64,000 bases of DNA from positions 3,905,001 to 3,969,000 of the forward strand of contig NZ_CP109067.1 in assembly GCF_035917335.1 (NCBI RefSeq), read 5' to 3'. The notes under the pieces were generated by a model. That model was not told where the DNA came from. It did no database searches and saw only the letters and a program-made list of their open reading frames with translations. The translations under genes were made by a program, and so were the position numbers. The first letter of the stretch is position 1; every line of letters begins with the position of its first letter. This stretch comes from Micromonospora sp. NBC_01813 (GTDB lineage: Bacteria; Actinomycetota; Actinomycetes; Mycobacteriales; Micromonosporaceae). This document shows, one piece after another, positions 1 to 8,396 of the stretch.

Positions 1-3000
1 ATACGCCGTCTGGTGGCCGCCGCCGCCGGCGCCGTCCTGGCCGGCGGACTGCTCGCCGTACCGCTGCCTGTCTCGGCCGCGCCCACCGACGGCGCGGCGC
101 TCGCCCCCGGTGCCGGCACCGCCGCGGTCGCCGGCGAACTATGGTCCACTGTCGCCGAGTCGACCGGCGACCGAATCCAGGCACTGTTGATGCTGCCCAA
201 TCCGCAGCGGTACCCGACGAACCCGGCCACCGCAGTCGACCAGTTGCGCGCCCATGCCGAGGAGATCCAGGCCGAGATCGACACGGCGCTGGAGGAGCGG
301 GCCGAGATCGCCGGCGACGTACAGGTCGTCAACCGCTTCTGGATCACCAACATGGTGCTCGTCGAGTTCACCGCCGACGCATCCCGACTGGCGGCGCTGG
401 CCAGCCTGCCCGGCGTGCAACGGGTGCTGCCGAACTTCACCATGAGCCTGCCGGACACCGAGCTGACCGCGGCCGGCGACCCGGCCGCGACCATCGTCGA
501 CGGCCGGATCACCTGGGGCCTGGACCGGATCGGCACCGAGCGGGTCTGGACCGAACTCGGCCTCGACGGCACCGGCGTCCGGGTGGTCACCCTGGACACC
601 GGGGTCGCCATCACCCACCCCGACCTGGTCGGCAAGATGGCCACCGACGACCCGACCGACCCGACCTATCCCGGTGGCTGGATGGAGTTCAGCTCCACCG
701 GCGCCCTGGTCGCTTCGCAGCCCCGCGACTCGTCCACCCACGGCACCCACGTCTCCGGCACCATCCACGGTGGCGCGGCGTCCGGGGTCGCGATCGGTGG
801 CGCCCCCGGCGCCGAGATGGCCCACGGCCTGGTCATCCCCGGCGGTAGCGGCTCCTTCGCCCAGGTGGCCGCCGGCATGCAGTGGGCGATCGCGCCCACC
901 GACGCCGCCGGCAACCCGGCCGGTCGCCCGGCCGACGTGGTCAGCATGTCGCTCGGGGCACCGAGCTACTCGGCGGAGATGGTCGCCCCGACCCGGGCCA
1001 TCGTCGCCGCCGGCGCCTTCCCGTCCTTCGCCATCGGCAACGAGGACATCACCGGCAGCTGCGGCGTCGGCTCGTCCAGCCCCGGCAACGTCTACGAGGC
1101 GATCGGCGTCGGCGCCACCGACGTCGACGACAACGTCGCCGACTTCTCCTGCGGCAACGTGGTCAACAAGTCGAGCTGGGCCAGCCCGCCAGCCGACTGG
1201 CCGGACAGCTGGGTCACCCCGGACCTGTCCGCCCCCGGCGACGAGGTCTGGTCGGCCAGCCCGGACGGCAGCTACCGCTACGCCAGCGGCACCTCGATGG
1301 CCACCCCGCACACCAGCGCGGTCGCCGCGCTGCTGCTGCAGGGCGCGCCGGAGCTCAGCGTCGACGCCACCCGTACCGCGTTGATCGACACCGCGTTCTG
1401 GGACGACCGGTACGCCGACGTCGCGCCCGACACCCGGTACGGGCACGGCCGGATCGACGCGTACGCCGCCGCCTCCCAGGTCGCGCTCGACAGTGGAGTG
1501 ACCGGCCAGGTCACCACCGCCGGCACCGGTGACCCGGTCGCCGACGCGACGGTCACCGTCACCCCGGGCGGGGCGTCGGTGCGCACCGACGCCGACGGCG
1601 GGTTCACCCTGCGGCTGGCACCGGGCAGCTACACGCTGACCGCGTCCGCGTTCGGCCACGAAACCGCCAGCGTCGCCGACGTCACCGTCGTCGAGGAGAC
1701 CTTCACCTCCGTCGACCTGGCGCTCGTACCGCTGCCGATCGGCGTGGTCACCGGCACCGCGACGTTCGAGGAGAGCGGCCACGGCGTACCCGGGGTGACG
1801 GTGACGGTCGCCGCCGACGGCACCCCGGTGGACCGTTCGGTGGTCACCGGCGCGGACGGCGCGTACCGGATCGAACTGCCGGCCGGCAGCTACCGGATCG
1901 CCGCCGACCATCCACGGTTCGACGTCTCCCCCGCCGTCGAGGTGACCATCCCGGACGGTGGCACCGTGACGACGGACTTCACGCTGCGGCCACCGCCGCA
2001 GACGGTCGCCCTGGTCGGCAGCTACGTCCAGACGTACGCCGACGAGATCTTCACTCCGCGCGGCATCGAGTCGGTGATCTACGACTGGGACGACCTGGTG
2101 ACCGCCGCGCAGCACCCGTTGGTGGTGCTCGGGTACGGCGTTACCAGCGACTACGACGAAGCCACCTTCCAGGCGTTCCTGGACGCGACCGACGCCGCCG
2201 GCACCGGCGTGATCCTCACCGATCACGCCTACAGCACCGGCAACGGCATCCGGCAGTTGTCCCGGCACACCGGGCAGCCCGTGTCGACCGGATCCAACAC
2301 CGGCGGTACCGGGGTCGCCGAGTCGTTCTACGAGATCACCGCGACCCATCCGATCCTCGACGGGTACGCCGTCGGGGACCGGCTCCCGCTGGACACCAGC
2401 ACCCAGGCGAAGTGGATCGCCTGGTTCGGCGACTACGCCGGTGACGGCCGGCAGACCCTCGCCGACCTGGGCCGCAGCGACACCACCGGGATCTACGGTG
2501 GCGGCATCGGGGTGGATCAGCGGGCCACCAACCGGCACGTACTGCTCTCCACCCACGGCGTGTCGGTGACCCGGGGCCCGGTCGACTGGACCGAGGAGGC
2601 CACCGAACTGTTCCTCAACGCCGTCGACTGGGCGGCCCGGCCGGCCGAGGAGGGGCAACCGTACTTCGCCGTACACGGGTTGACGGTCAGCCCGGACGAG
2701 GTGAAGAGCGGCGAACCGGTGACGGCGACGGTGCAGGTCAAGAACGTCGGGGCGTCGTCGGGTCCGTACCAGGCGGTGCTGCGGGTCGACGGTGAGTCGG
2801 CGGCGACCACCACGGTCACCCTCGGCTCCGGTGACAGCCGGACGCTGAGCTGGACGATCAGTGAGGAGGACCTCGGTGACTACGACGTGTCGGTGGAGTA
2901 CCTGACCGACACGTTCCGGGTGCGGCCGCCCCGGGTGGCGCTCACCGCGCGGACCGTGACCGCGCCGAACGCCGAGCCTGGCCCGCTGGCTGGCGCGACC

Positions 3001-4257
3001 GTCGAGCTGATCCACGACGGCGCGGTGATCCCGGTCGGCGCGACCGACGACGCCGGCAACCTCACCTTCGAGGCACCGGCGGCCGTCGACCGCTACACCC
3101 TCGTCGTGCGCAAGGCCGCGACCGACGGCGGTACGGCGTACCTGCTGCATCGGGTGATCACGGTGTTCGACGACGACGAGGTGGTCTTCGCGCCCCGGGT
3201 GTTGGCCGGCGGGCCGACGGCCAGCGACGTGGCGCAGGATCTGTCGGCCCGGGTGGATCTCGCCGCCGACCTGGTCGGGGGCAGCCACGAGGCGACCGTC
3301 TACCTGCGCCCGGCCGGCACCGCGCCGTGGGCGTACCCGTTCGGACCGGGGCCGCTGGTCGCGACGTTGGACAGCTATGAGGCGGTCACCGTCCATCAGG
3401 TACCCCGACTGGAGCGGGACTGGTGGCTGGTCAGCGAGATCCTGCCGAAGCTGGACTGGATCGACCCGTTCGACGCCACGTTCCCGTTCGGCGGGGCACC
3501 GCAGGTGCGGCTGGCGGCGGACGTGCCGGATCCGGGTGCCGTGCAGGTCGACTGGTCGGTGACGGACGCCCACGGGCACCCGTTCGCCACCGTGCGGGCC
3601 ACCGACATCCGGCCGTTCGCCGATCTGCCGGCGGTGGCCCGGTTGGAGGACCTGGCGGCGGCGGTCCGGGCGTTGGCGCCCAACGAGGCCCGCCCGGTGC
3701 TGCGGCTGTCCGACCCGGACGGTGCCGAGGTCCGGGCCGGCTATCTCAACTGGGCCGACCAGCCGTACGGGTTCGGGGTCGACGATCCGCAGCCCGGCCG
3801 CTACCAGCTGCAGCTCGAGTTGGACACCGGTTGGTACGGCGGCCTGGTCGACGCCGAGACGTCGCTGGTGCTGGCCGAGGCGGTGACGCTGACCGCGGCG
3901 TACCCGTCGGTCGGCGAGGTCGACGGCTGGTTCCAGCCGAAGGTGCATGTGGTCAACTCCAGCGGGGTCGACCAGGGCAGCGCCGACCTGACCCTGACGG
4001 TGGCCCACCCGGACGCTGATCTGCTGGCCAAGGACGTCGCCGTGCAGGTCCGGGTCGACGACGCCTGGGTCCGGGTTCCGTTGACGGTGCGCGACGACGG
4101 CACCCTGGTCGGCACGCTGTCGGCGGAGGTGGCGCTGCCGGCCGGCGCCGACCTGACCTGGCAGTTGCGGACCCGGACCCGCCGGGCCGGGGAGTTCACC
4201 TTCACCCATCAGCTCGCCGACGCCAGCGCCGCGATGGTGGTGGCGGTGACCGGATAG
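1..4257 (+). CDS. Secreted subtilisin-like (S8) protease with accessory Ig-like domains, 5' end cut off
   Basis: The reading frame is open from base 1. The first possible start in the window is GTG at 13, but the codons before it read I-R-R-L, the positive end of a signal peptide, so the true start lies left of the window. From the GTG: signal peptide to about residue 23; an inhibitor I9-like propeptide about 45-145; an S8 catalytic domain about 160-490 with Asp195 (TLDTG), His243 (HGTH) and Ser428 (GTSMA); two carboxypeptidase-regulatory-like beta domains about 495-655; a ThuA/glutamine-amidotransferase-like stretch about 660-880; a CARDB-like domain about 890-975; then further beta domains. 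It would be exported and cleave proteins outside the cell. The triad is intact. The roles of the C-terminal domains are inferred. Confidence 0.9.
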   Translation: MRRLVAAAAGAVLAGGLLAVPLPVSAAPTDGAALAPGAGTAAVAGELWSTVAESTGDRIQALLMLPNPQRYPTNPATAVDQLRAHAEEIQAEIDTALEERAEIAGDVQVVNRFWITNMVLVEFTADASRLAALASLPGVQRVLPNFTMSLPDTELTAAGDPAATIVDGRITWGLDRIGTERVWTELGLDGTGVRVVTLDTGVAITHPDLVGKMATDDPTDPTYPGGWMEFSSTGALVASQPRDSSTHGTHVSGTIHGGAASGVAIGGAPGAEMAHGLVIPGGSGSFAQVAAGMQWAIAPTDAAGNPAGRPADVVSMSLGAPSYSAEMVAPTRAIVAAGAFPSFAIGNEDITGSCGVGSSSPGNVYEAIGVGATDVDDNVADFSCGNVVNKSSWASPPADWPDSWVTPDLSAPGDEVWSASPDGSYRYASGTSMATPHTSAVAALLLQGAPELSVDATRTALIDTAFWDDRYADVAPDTRYGHGRIDAYAAASQVALDSGVTGQVTTAGTGDPVADATVTVTPGGASVRTDADGGFTLRLAPGSYTLTASAFGHETASVADVTVVEETFTSVDLALVPLPIGVVTGTATFEESGHGVPGVTVTVAADGTPVDRSVVTGADGAYRIELPAGSYRIAADHPRFDVSPAVEVTIPDGGTVTTDFTLRPPPQTVALVGSYVQTYADEIFTPRGIESVIYDWDDLVTAAQHPLVVLGYGVTSDYDEATFQAFLDATDAAGTGVILTDHAYSTGNGIRQLSRHTGQPVSTGSNTGGTGVAESFYEITATHPILDGYAVGDRLPLDTSTQAKWIAWFGDYAGDGRQTLADLGRSDTTGIYGGGIGVDQRATNRHVLLSTHGVSVTRGPVDWTEEATELFLNAVDWAARPAEEGQPYFAVHGLTVSPDEVKSGEPVTATVQVKNVGASSGPYQAVLRVDGESAATTTVTLGSGDSRTLSWTISEEDLGDYDVSVEYLTDTFRVRPPRVALTARTVTAPNAEPGPLAGATVELIHDGAVIPVGATDDAGNLTFEAPAAVDRYTLVVRKAATDGGTAYLLHRVITVFDDDEVVFAPRVLAGGPTASDVAQDLSARVDLAADLVGGSHEATVYLRPAGTAPWAYPFGPGPLVATLDSYEAVTVHQVPRLERDWWLVSEILPKLDWIDPFDATFPFGGAPQVRLAADVPDPGAVQVDWSVTDAHGHPFATVRATDIRPFADLPAVARLEDLAAAVRALAPNEARPVLRLSDPDGAEVRAGYLNWADQPYGFGVDDPQPGRYQLQLELDTGWYGGLVDAETSLVLAEAVTLTAAYPSVGEVDGWFQPKVHVVNSSGVDQGSADLTLTVAHPDADLLAKDVAVQVRVDDAWVRVPLTVRDDGTLVGTLSAEVALPAGADLTWQLRTRTRRAGEFTFTHQLADASAAMVVAVTG

Positions 4258-4370
4258 CGCGACGGAAAGGTCCCCTGCGCGTCGGTCGTCGCGGCCCGTC
4301 CGGGTCCGCGGCGGCCGGCGCACGGTGGACGCCGTCGGCGGGTCACAGCCGGTGGGGATAGGGTCTGGCC

Positions 4371-5300
4371 GTGCGGACCAAGCAGGAGCTCAGTGACGCC
4401 ATCCGGCAGCGACGGCGGGCGGTGCTGATCGTCAACGCGAAGTCCCGCCGGGGGCGGCAGTTCTACACCGACGCGAAGCAGCGGCTGACCGCCGCCGGGT
4501 TCACCCTGCTCGCGACGTATCCGGTCGACGAGCCGGGTGAGCTGGAACACAGCCTCGACGAGGCGGTGCGGCTGGCGCCGGACCTGCTGGTCGTCGGCGG
4601 CGGGGACGGCACGATCGGTGCCGCCGCCCGGCTACTCGCCCACCGGGACATCGCCCTCGGGCTGCTGCCGCTGGGCACCACCAACAACTTCGCCCGTACG
4701 CTGGGCATCCCGATCGATCTGGACGCCGCCGTCGGCATCATCACCGGCGGCAAGGTGATCGACGTCGACCTCGGCCTCGCCGGGGACCTGCCGTTCGCCA
4801 ACCACGTCGGCATCGGGCTGTCCGCCGAGGTGATGCTGCGCACCCCACCGGGACTCAAACGGGTGGCCGGCAAGCTCGCCTACCCGGCGACGGCGGCGGC
4901 GCTGATGGCCCGGCACCGGCCGATGCGGGTCAGCATCCGCGCCGAGGGCCGGACCCGCGAGCTCACCACCCACCAGTTGTACGTCGCCAACGGCGGCCAC
5001 CAGGCGGGCCGGCCGATCGCCGCAGACGCGAACGCCGACGACCGGCTGCTGGTGGCGTACCCGGTCGGTGGGCCGACCCGGCGGAGCCTGTTGGGCGCGA
5101 CGGCGCGCAACGCGGCAACCGGCCACCGCCGGACCTTGCGGCACGATCCGTTCCTCGCGGTCGGCGAACTGCTGGTGGAAACGGACCGGCCGGCGCCGGT
5201 GGAGATCGACGGCGAGCTGGGTGGGGAGACCCCGATCCGGCTGTCGGTGGACGCCAACGCGCTGCGGGTGATGGCCGGCGCCGACGTGGTCGACCGCTGA
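4371..5300 (+). CDS. Diacylglycerol kinase family lipid kinase (YegS/DagK type)
   Basis: A 309-residue protein of the DAGK catalytic family, which phosphorylates diacylglycerol or a related lipid with ATP at the membrane. The nucleotide-binding motif GGGDGT lies near residues 76-81, preceded by the family's usual opening (VLIVNAKSRRG) and followed by LPLGTTNNFARTLG. The length fits single-domain bacterial YegS/DagK proteins. GTG at 4371 is chosen because a GGGATAGGG purine run lies just upstream and the conserved N-terminus follows at once. The gene stands alone between a protease and a convergent glycosidase. Substrate specificity cannot be read from the sequence. Confidence 0.88.
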   Translation: MRTKQELSDAIRQRRRAVLIVNAKSRRGRQFYTDAKQRLTAAGFTLLATYPVDEPGELEHSLDEAVRLAPDLLVVGGGDGTIGAAARLLAHRDIALGLLPLGTTNNFARTLGIPIDLDAAVGIITGGKVIDVDLGLAGDLPFANHVGIGLSAEVMLRTPPGLKRVAGKLAYPATAAALMARHRPMRVSIRAEGRTRELTTHQLYVANGGHQAGRPIAADANADDRLLVAYPVGGPTRRSLLGATARNAATGHRRTLRHDPFLAVGELLVETDRPAPVEIDGELGGETPIRLSVDANALRVMAGADVVDR

Positions 5301-5319
5301 GCGGGTGACGACCGGCCGG

Positions 5320-5353
5320 CGGGTCGGCCGCCCAGGAAGGGGCGACCGACCCG
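5320..5353. terminator. Bidirectional hairpin terminator between convergent genes
   Basis: Arms 5320-5333 and 5340-5353 pair over 14 bases with one mismatch and a 6-base loop. The hairpin sits between the stop of the lipid kinase (5300) and the stop of the GH43 gene on the other strand (5378), where it could end both transcripts. There is no T tract, as is common in high-GC actinomycetes. Confidence 0.6.
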
Positions 5354-5377
5354 AAGCAGACCCCGTTTCAGTAGGGA

Positions 5378-7471
5378 TCAGGGAGTGGAGAGCTCGAACC
5401 GTCGGACGGTGACGGCTCCGCCGAGCGCCTGCGTCGCATAATTGAAGATCCCGAACCGGTAGCCCATGAAGAACTGCCACTCGTTGTTCAACGTGAACGC
5501 CGGCCCGAAACTCACGAAATTCACCCCGTCAGTGCTGTACGAAAACCGCGCCTGCCGACCCGAACCCGGCCGAATATCAGCATTCGCCCGCAACCAGATC
5601 CGACCACCCGACACGGCAGCACTCGCCACCTCCGTACCCGTACCCGTCGTATTCCAGTTGCTGTCCATCGTCAAACCGTTCGTCATCACCACCCGCGTCG
5701 CCCCATTGTCCCGACGCACCCCGACCCACGCCGACGACTGCCGCAACATCGCCAACCCCGACCGGTCACCATCACGCATCGCCGAATAATCCAACTCCAC
5801 CGTCGCCGTCGACGTCGGCCCCTGAATACGATGCGTCAACGTGTTCCGCGCGCTGTACAGATCATTCGTCACCGTCGCCGCCTGCAACCGCAAACCATTG
5901 TTCACCGACCAACGACCATTGTCCGGATTGTGGTTCCACTCCCACTGCGGACCCAACGTCGTCCCCGCGAACGTCTCCACCCCGGTCAACGGCTTCACCG
6001 CCCGCGGCGGCGTCGGCACCACCGGCCGCGGATAGTTCACCCCCCACCCACCGTTCACCGTCTGCACCTGCGGCCACCCGTCAGCCGTCCAGGTGATCGG
6101 CGCCAACGCCGGCATCCGCCCACCCGGATACGCGTCCACGAACGCCATGTACCACCAGGCACCCGACTGCGTCTGCACCAGACCACCCTGATGCGGCACC
6201 CCACCACCCGAGATCGGCCCCGACATGTTCAACAACACCTGCCGCATCTCGTACGGCCCGAACGGCCCGTTCGTCGACCGCAACACATACTGACCATTCG
6301 CCGGACGCGTCAACCAGATGTAATAGTTACCATTCCGCTTGTAGAACCGCGCACCCTCCAACGTCCCCACACTCGACGGCGTCTGGAACACCTGCTGCGC
6401 CCGCACCTGCGACCGACCATCAGCCGACAACTGCGCCACACTGATCGTCCCGTTCCCGTACGCCACATACGGCGTATCGTCGTCGTCGAACAACAACCCC
6501 GCATCGTAGTAACACGGCAACGTCGCATGCTTCGACCACGGGCCCTCCACCGACCGCGACGTGTACATGTGCGTCTGACTGAAATCGATACAACCAGCCC
6601 AGTAATAGGTGCCGTTGCTCCGCCGGTAGTTCAACGTCGACGCCCAGATCCCCCGCACATAACCACGAGCCCCGGACATGTCGTACTTCGTACCGAACTC
6701 CAACCTCGGCACCGCATGCCCGGCAAACTCCCAGTTCACCAGATCGTACGACCGCAGAATCGGCGCACCCGGCGAATAATGCATCGTCGACGCCGTCATG
6801 TAATACGTGTCGTCGACCCGGATCACCTCCACATCCGCGAAGTCCTGCCACACCACCGGGTTCGTGTAACTCCCGGTTGACGGTGGCGGGTCTCCGCCAC
6901 CGTCGACTCGGACGAGTTGCCACTGCTGGTTGGCACCACCCCAGTCGGCGTACTGGACGATGTTGGCGCCATCGGCGGTGGAGGCGTTCTGCACCTCGAC
7001 GGCCTTGCCGCTGTGCCGGCTGATCAGCCGCACGTAGCCGCCAGCCGAGTCGGCGAGGCTGAACTGCTGATTCGCGGAGTTGTTGTCGGCCCACTGGACG
7101 ATCGCGGCGCCGTCGGCGGATGACCAGTTGTGGACGTCGAGCACTTTGCCGGAGTGCCGGGAGCGCAGTCGGTAGAGACCGCCACCGGAATCGACGAACT
7201 GCCACTGCTGCCAGGCGCCGTCGCCCCGGCTCCACTGGGTGATCCGGGCGCCGTCGTTGGTCGCCAGGTTGTAGACATCGAGTGCCTTGCCGCTGTTGCG
7301 GTTGACCAGCACGTACCAGGCGCTGGTGTCGACGGTGGCCGCCGACGCCGTGGTGGCCGGCAGCACGACGAGCGTGCCACCCAGCATGATCGCAGCGGTC
7401 GCGGCGGCGATGCGGGCGGTCCAGGTCCGCCGGCGTCGAGTCGTCCGAGAGGGTGGGCGAGTTCCTGCCAT
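5378..7471 (-). CDS. Secreted ricin-type lectin + glycoside hydrolase family 43 enzyme
   Basis: About 697 residues. ATG at 7471 is preferred over the upstream start at 7573 because a GGAGGA ribosome site lies 4 bases before it and a Tat/Sec-like signal (RTTRRRR then a hydrophobic stretch to ASA, about residue 45) follows at once. Domains in order: ricin B-type lectin about 46-190 with repeated Q-x-W/F motifs; a Pro/Gly linker; a GH43 five-bladed propeller about 205-500, with the likely base Asp in WQDFADVEV and acid Glu in GTLEGARFY; then a concanavalin-like C-domain as in beta-xylosidases. It probably cuts arabinose or xylose side chains from plant polysaccharide outside the cell. Codon use changes sharply between the lectin and GH43 parts. 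Two LacI-type operators lie upstream. Confidence 0.9.
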   Translation of the reverse strand: MAGTRPPSRTTRRRRTWTARIAAATAAIMLGGTLVVLPATTASAATVDTSAWYVLVNRNSGKALDVYNLATNDGARITQWSRGDGAWQQWQFVDSGGGLYRLRSRHSGKVLDVHNWSSADGAAIVQWADNNSANQQFSLADSAGGYVRLISRHSGKAVEVQNASTADGANIVQYADWGGANQQWQLVRVDGGGDPPPSTGSYTNPVVWQDFADVEVIRVDDTYYMTASTMHYSPGAPILRSYDLVNWEFAGHAVPRLEFGTKYDMSGARGYVRGIWASTLNYRRSNGTYYWAGCIDFSQTHMYTSRSVEGPWSKHATLPCYYDAGLLFDDDDTPYVAYGNGTISVAQLSADGRSQVRAQQVFQTPSSVGTLEGARFYKRNGNYYIWLTRPANGQYVLRSTNGPFGPYEMRQVLLNMSGPISGGGVPHQGGLVQTQSGAWWYMAFVDAYPGGRMPALAPITWTADGWPQVQTVNGGWGVNYPRPVVPTPPRAVKPLTGVETFAGTTLGPQWEWNHNPDNGRWSVNNGLRLQAATVTNDLYSARNTLTHRIQGPTSTATVELDYSAMRDGDRSGLAMLRQSSAWVGVRRDNGATRVVMTNGLTMDSNWNTTGTGTEVASAAVSGGRIWLRANADIRPGSGRQARFSYSTDGVNFVSFGPAFTLNNEWQFFMGYRFGIFNYATQALGGAVTVRRFELSTP

Positions 7472-7558
7472 GTCGTCCTCCGTTACCGGGGCCCGCGCGC
7501 GGTGACCACATGCCCAGGTCGCCACCGCCGGGAGCCCGCTGGCGTGCGTGGGGGTGCC

Positions 7559-7572
7559 AGTGAGCGTTAACA
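7559..7572 (-). promoter_or_regulatory. Putative LacI-family operator, proximal site
   Basis: Plus strand AGTGAGCGTTAACA, 88 bases upstream of the GH43 start. It matches the second site at 7669 in 11 of 14 positions and resembles the TGTTANCGNTNACA-like operators bound by LacI-family sugar repressors in actinobacteria. Confidence 0.55.
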
Positions 7573-7668
7573 CGACGCCCTACCTGCCCGGGTGGCAGAG
7601 CACTAGCAGGTCAGCAGCACGGTGTCCGGCTCGCGATCACACCGATACTTGCCACCTGAGATATTGAC

Positions 7669-7682
7669 TGTGAACGATAACA
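7669..7682 (-). promoter_or_regulatory. Putative LacI-family operator, distal site
   Basis: Plus strand TGTGAACGATAACA, an imperfect palindrome about 200 bases upstream of the GH43 start. Two matching sites about 110 bases apart (roughly ten helical turns) would suit a looping repressor. No LacI-type gene is in the window, so the repressor would act from elsewhere. Confidence 0.6.
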
Positions 7683-7720
7683 CTGCGTTCGTCAAGACGT
7701 GACGACCGCGCAGAAGCGCT

Positions 7721-8305
7721 CTACCAGCGCCAGTTCCAGAGGCGGTACTCGTAGCGCACCGACAGGCTGCCGGCGGCGGTGCTGCCGGTGATCACGAAGT
7801 GTGGTGCGGTCGACCCCGGCTCGGGGGTCGCCGGCACCTTGACCCTGGCCGAGCCGGCGGTCGTGGTCACCCCGTCGATGTTCGCCGTCGCACCCGGCGG
7901 CAGCACGATGGTCGCCGAGCCCGCCTGACAGGCCAGCTCGATCTCCACCACCCGGTGACTGATCACCGCCTCGCGCAGGTCGAGATGCACCGATCCGGCC
8001 TTGGCCCGCACCGACAACCGGCGAGGCACGCTCCACCGGCCCTTACGCCGCAGTTCGCCGGCCTGGCTGCGCAACTCGACCACCTCCGGCACCGCGACCA
8101 CCGGTTCCACGGCCGGCAGGTCCGCGACGAACGGCTCCACCTCGCCGAAGGTCCGGGCCCGCAGCACCCCGTCGACGCGCTCCTCGAACTCTGCCAGGGT
8201 GAGTCGGCCCTCGGCCGCTGCGGTGTTCAGCCGGTCGACGACCGCGTCGCGGTCAGCGTTGGACATCCGCAGGTCCCGCCGGGCGGGGACGAGTTCGCCA
8301 CTCAC
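7721..8305 (-). CDS. DUF1707 (SHOCT-like) domain protein
   Basis: A 194-residue protein. Residues about 12-65 (RMSNADRDAVVDRLNTAAAEG onward) are the DUF1707/SHOCT-like helical domain common in actinobacteria. The C-terminal half (about 85-194) is a beta-rich segment resembling the LiaF-like cell-wall-stress domain. No signal peptide or membrane segment is clear, so a cytoplasmic or membrane-associated place is likely. The start is GTG at 8305; an in-frame ATG at 8266 (MSNADRD) is an alternative. It lies downstream of the MerR/beta-clamp gene but a strong terminator separates them. Its function is unknown; a role in envelope stress sensing is only a guess from the domain. Confidence 0.78.
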   Translation of the reverse strand: MSGELVPARRDLRMSNADRDAVVDRLNTAAAEGRLTLAEFEERVDGVLRARTFGEVEPFVADLPAVEPVVAVPEVVELRSQAGELRRKGRWSVPRRLSVRAKAGSVHLDLREAVISHRVVEIELACQAGSATIVLPPGATANIDGVTTTAGSARVKVPATPEPGSTAPHFVITGSTAAGSLSVRYEYRLWNWRW

Positions 8306-8359
8306 CCGGTCAACTCTACGGCCGGCCGGCCGGGCGGTAGTTGCCCGGCCGGCCGCCCG

Positions 8360-8392
8360 GATCCGCCCCCGGCCTGCGGCCGGGGGCGGATC
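8360..8392 (-). terminator. Strong hairpin terminator of the MerR/beta-clamp gene
   Basis: A perfect 15-base stem (8360-8374 with 8378-8392) and a 3-base loop, starting 5 bases after the stop codon at 8397 on the minus strand. The stem is nearly all G/C. Confidence 0.75.
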
Positions 8393-8396
8393 GGCA

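Noticed and set aside
139-4323. A 1394-codon open frame on the minus strand across the S8 protease gene
   Set aside because: It mirrors the third-position GC bias of the true gene, is rich in Arg, Gly and His without motifs, and lies opposite a gene with an intact catalytic triad.
5831-6880. A 349-codon plus-strand Arg/Pro/His-rich frame
   Set aside because: It lies antisense to the GH43 domain and arises from the G-ending codon bias of that segment.
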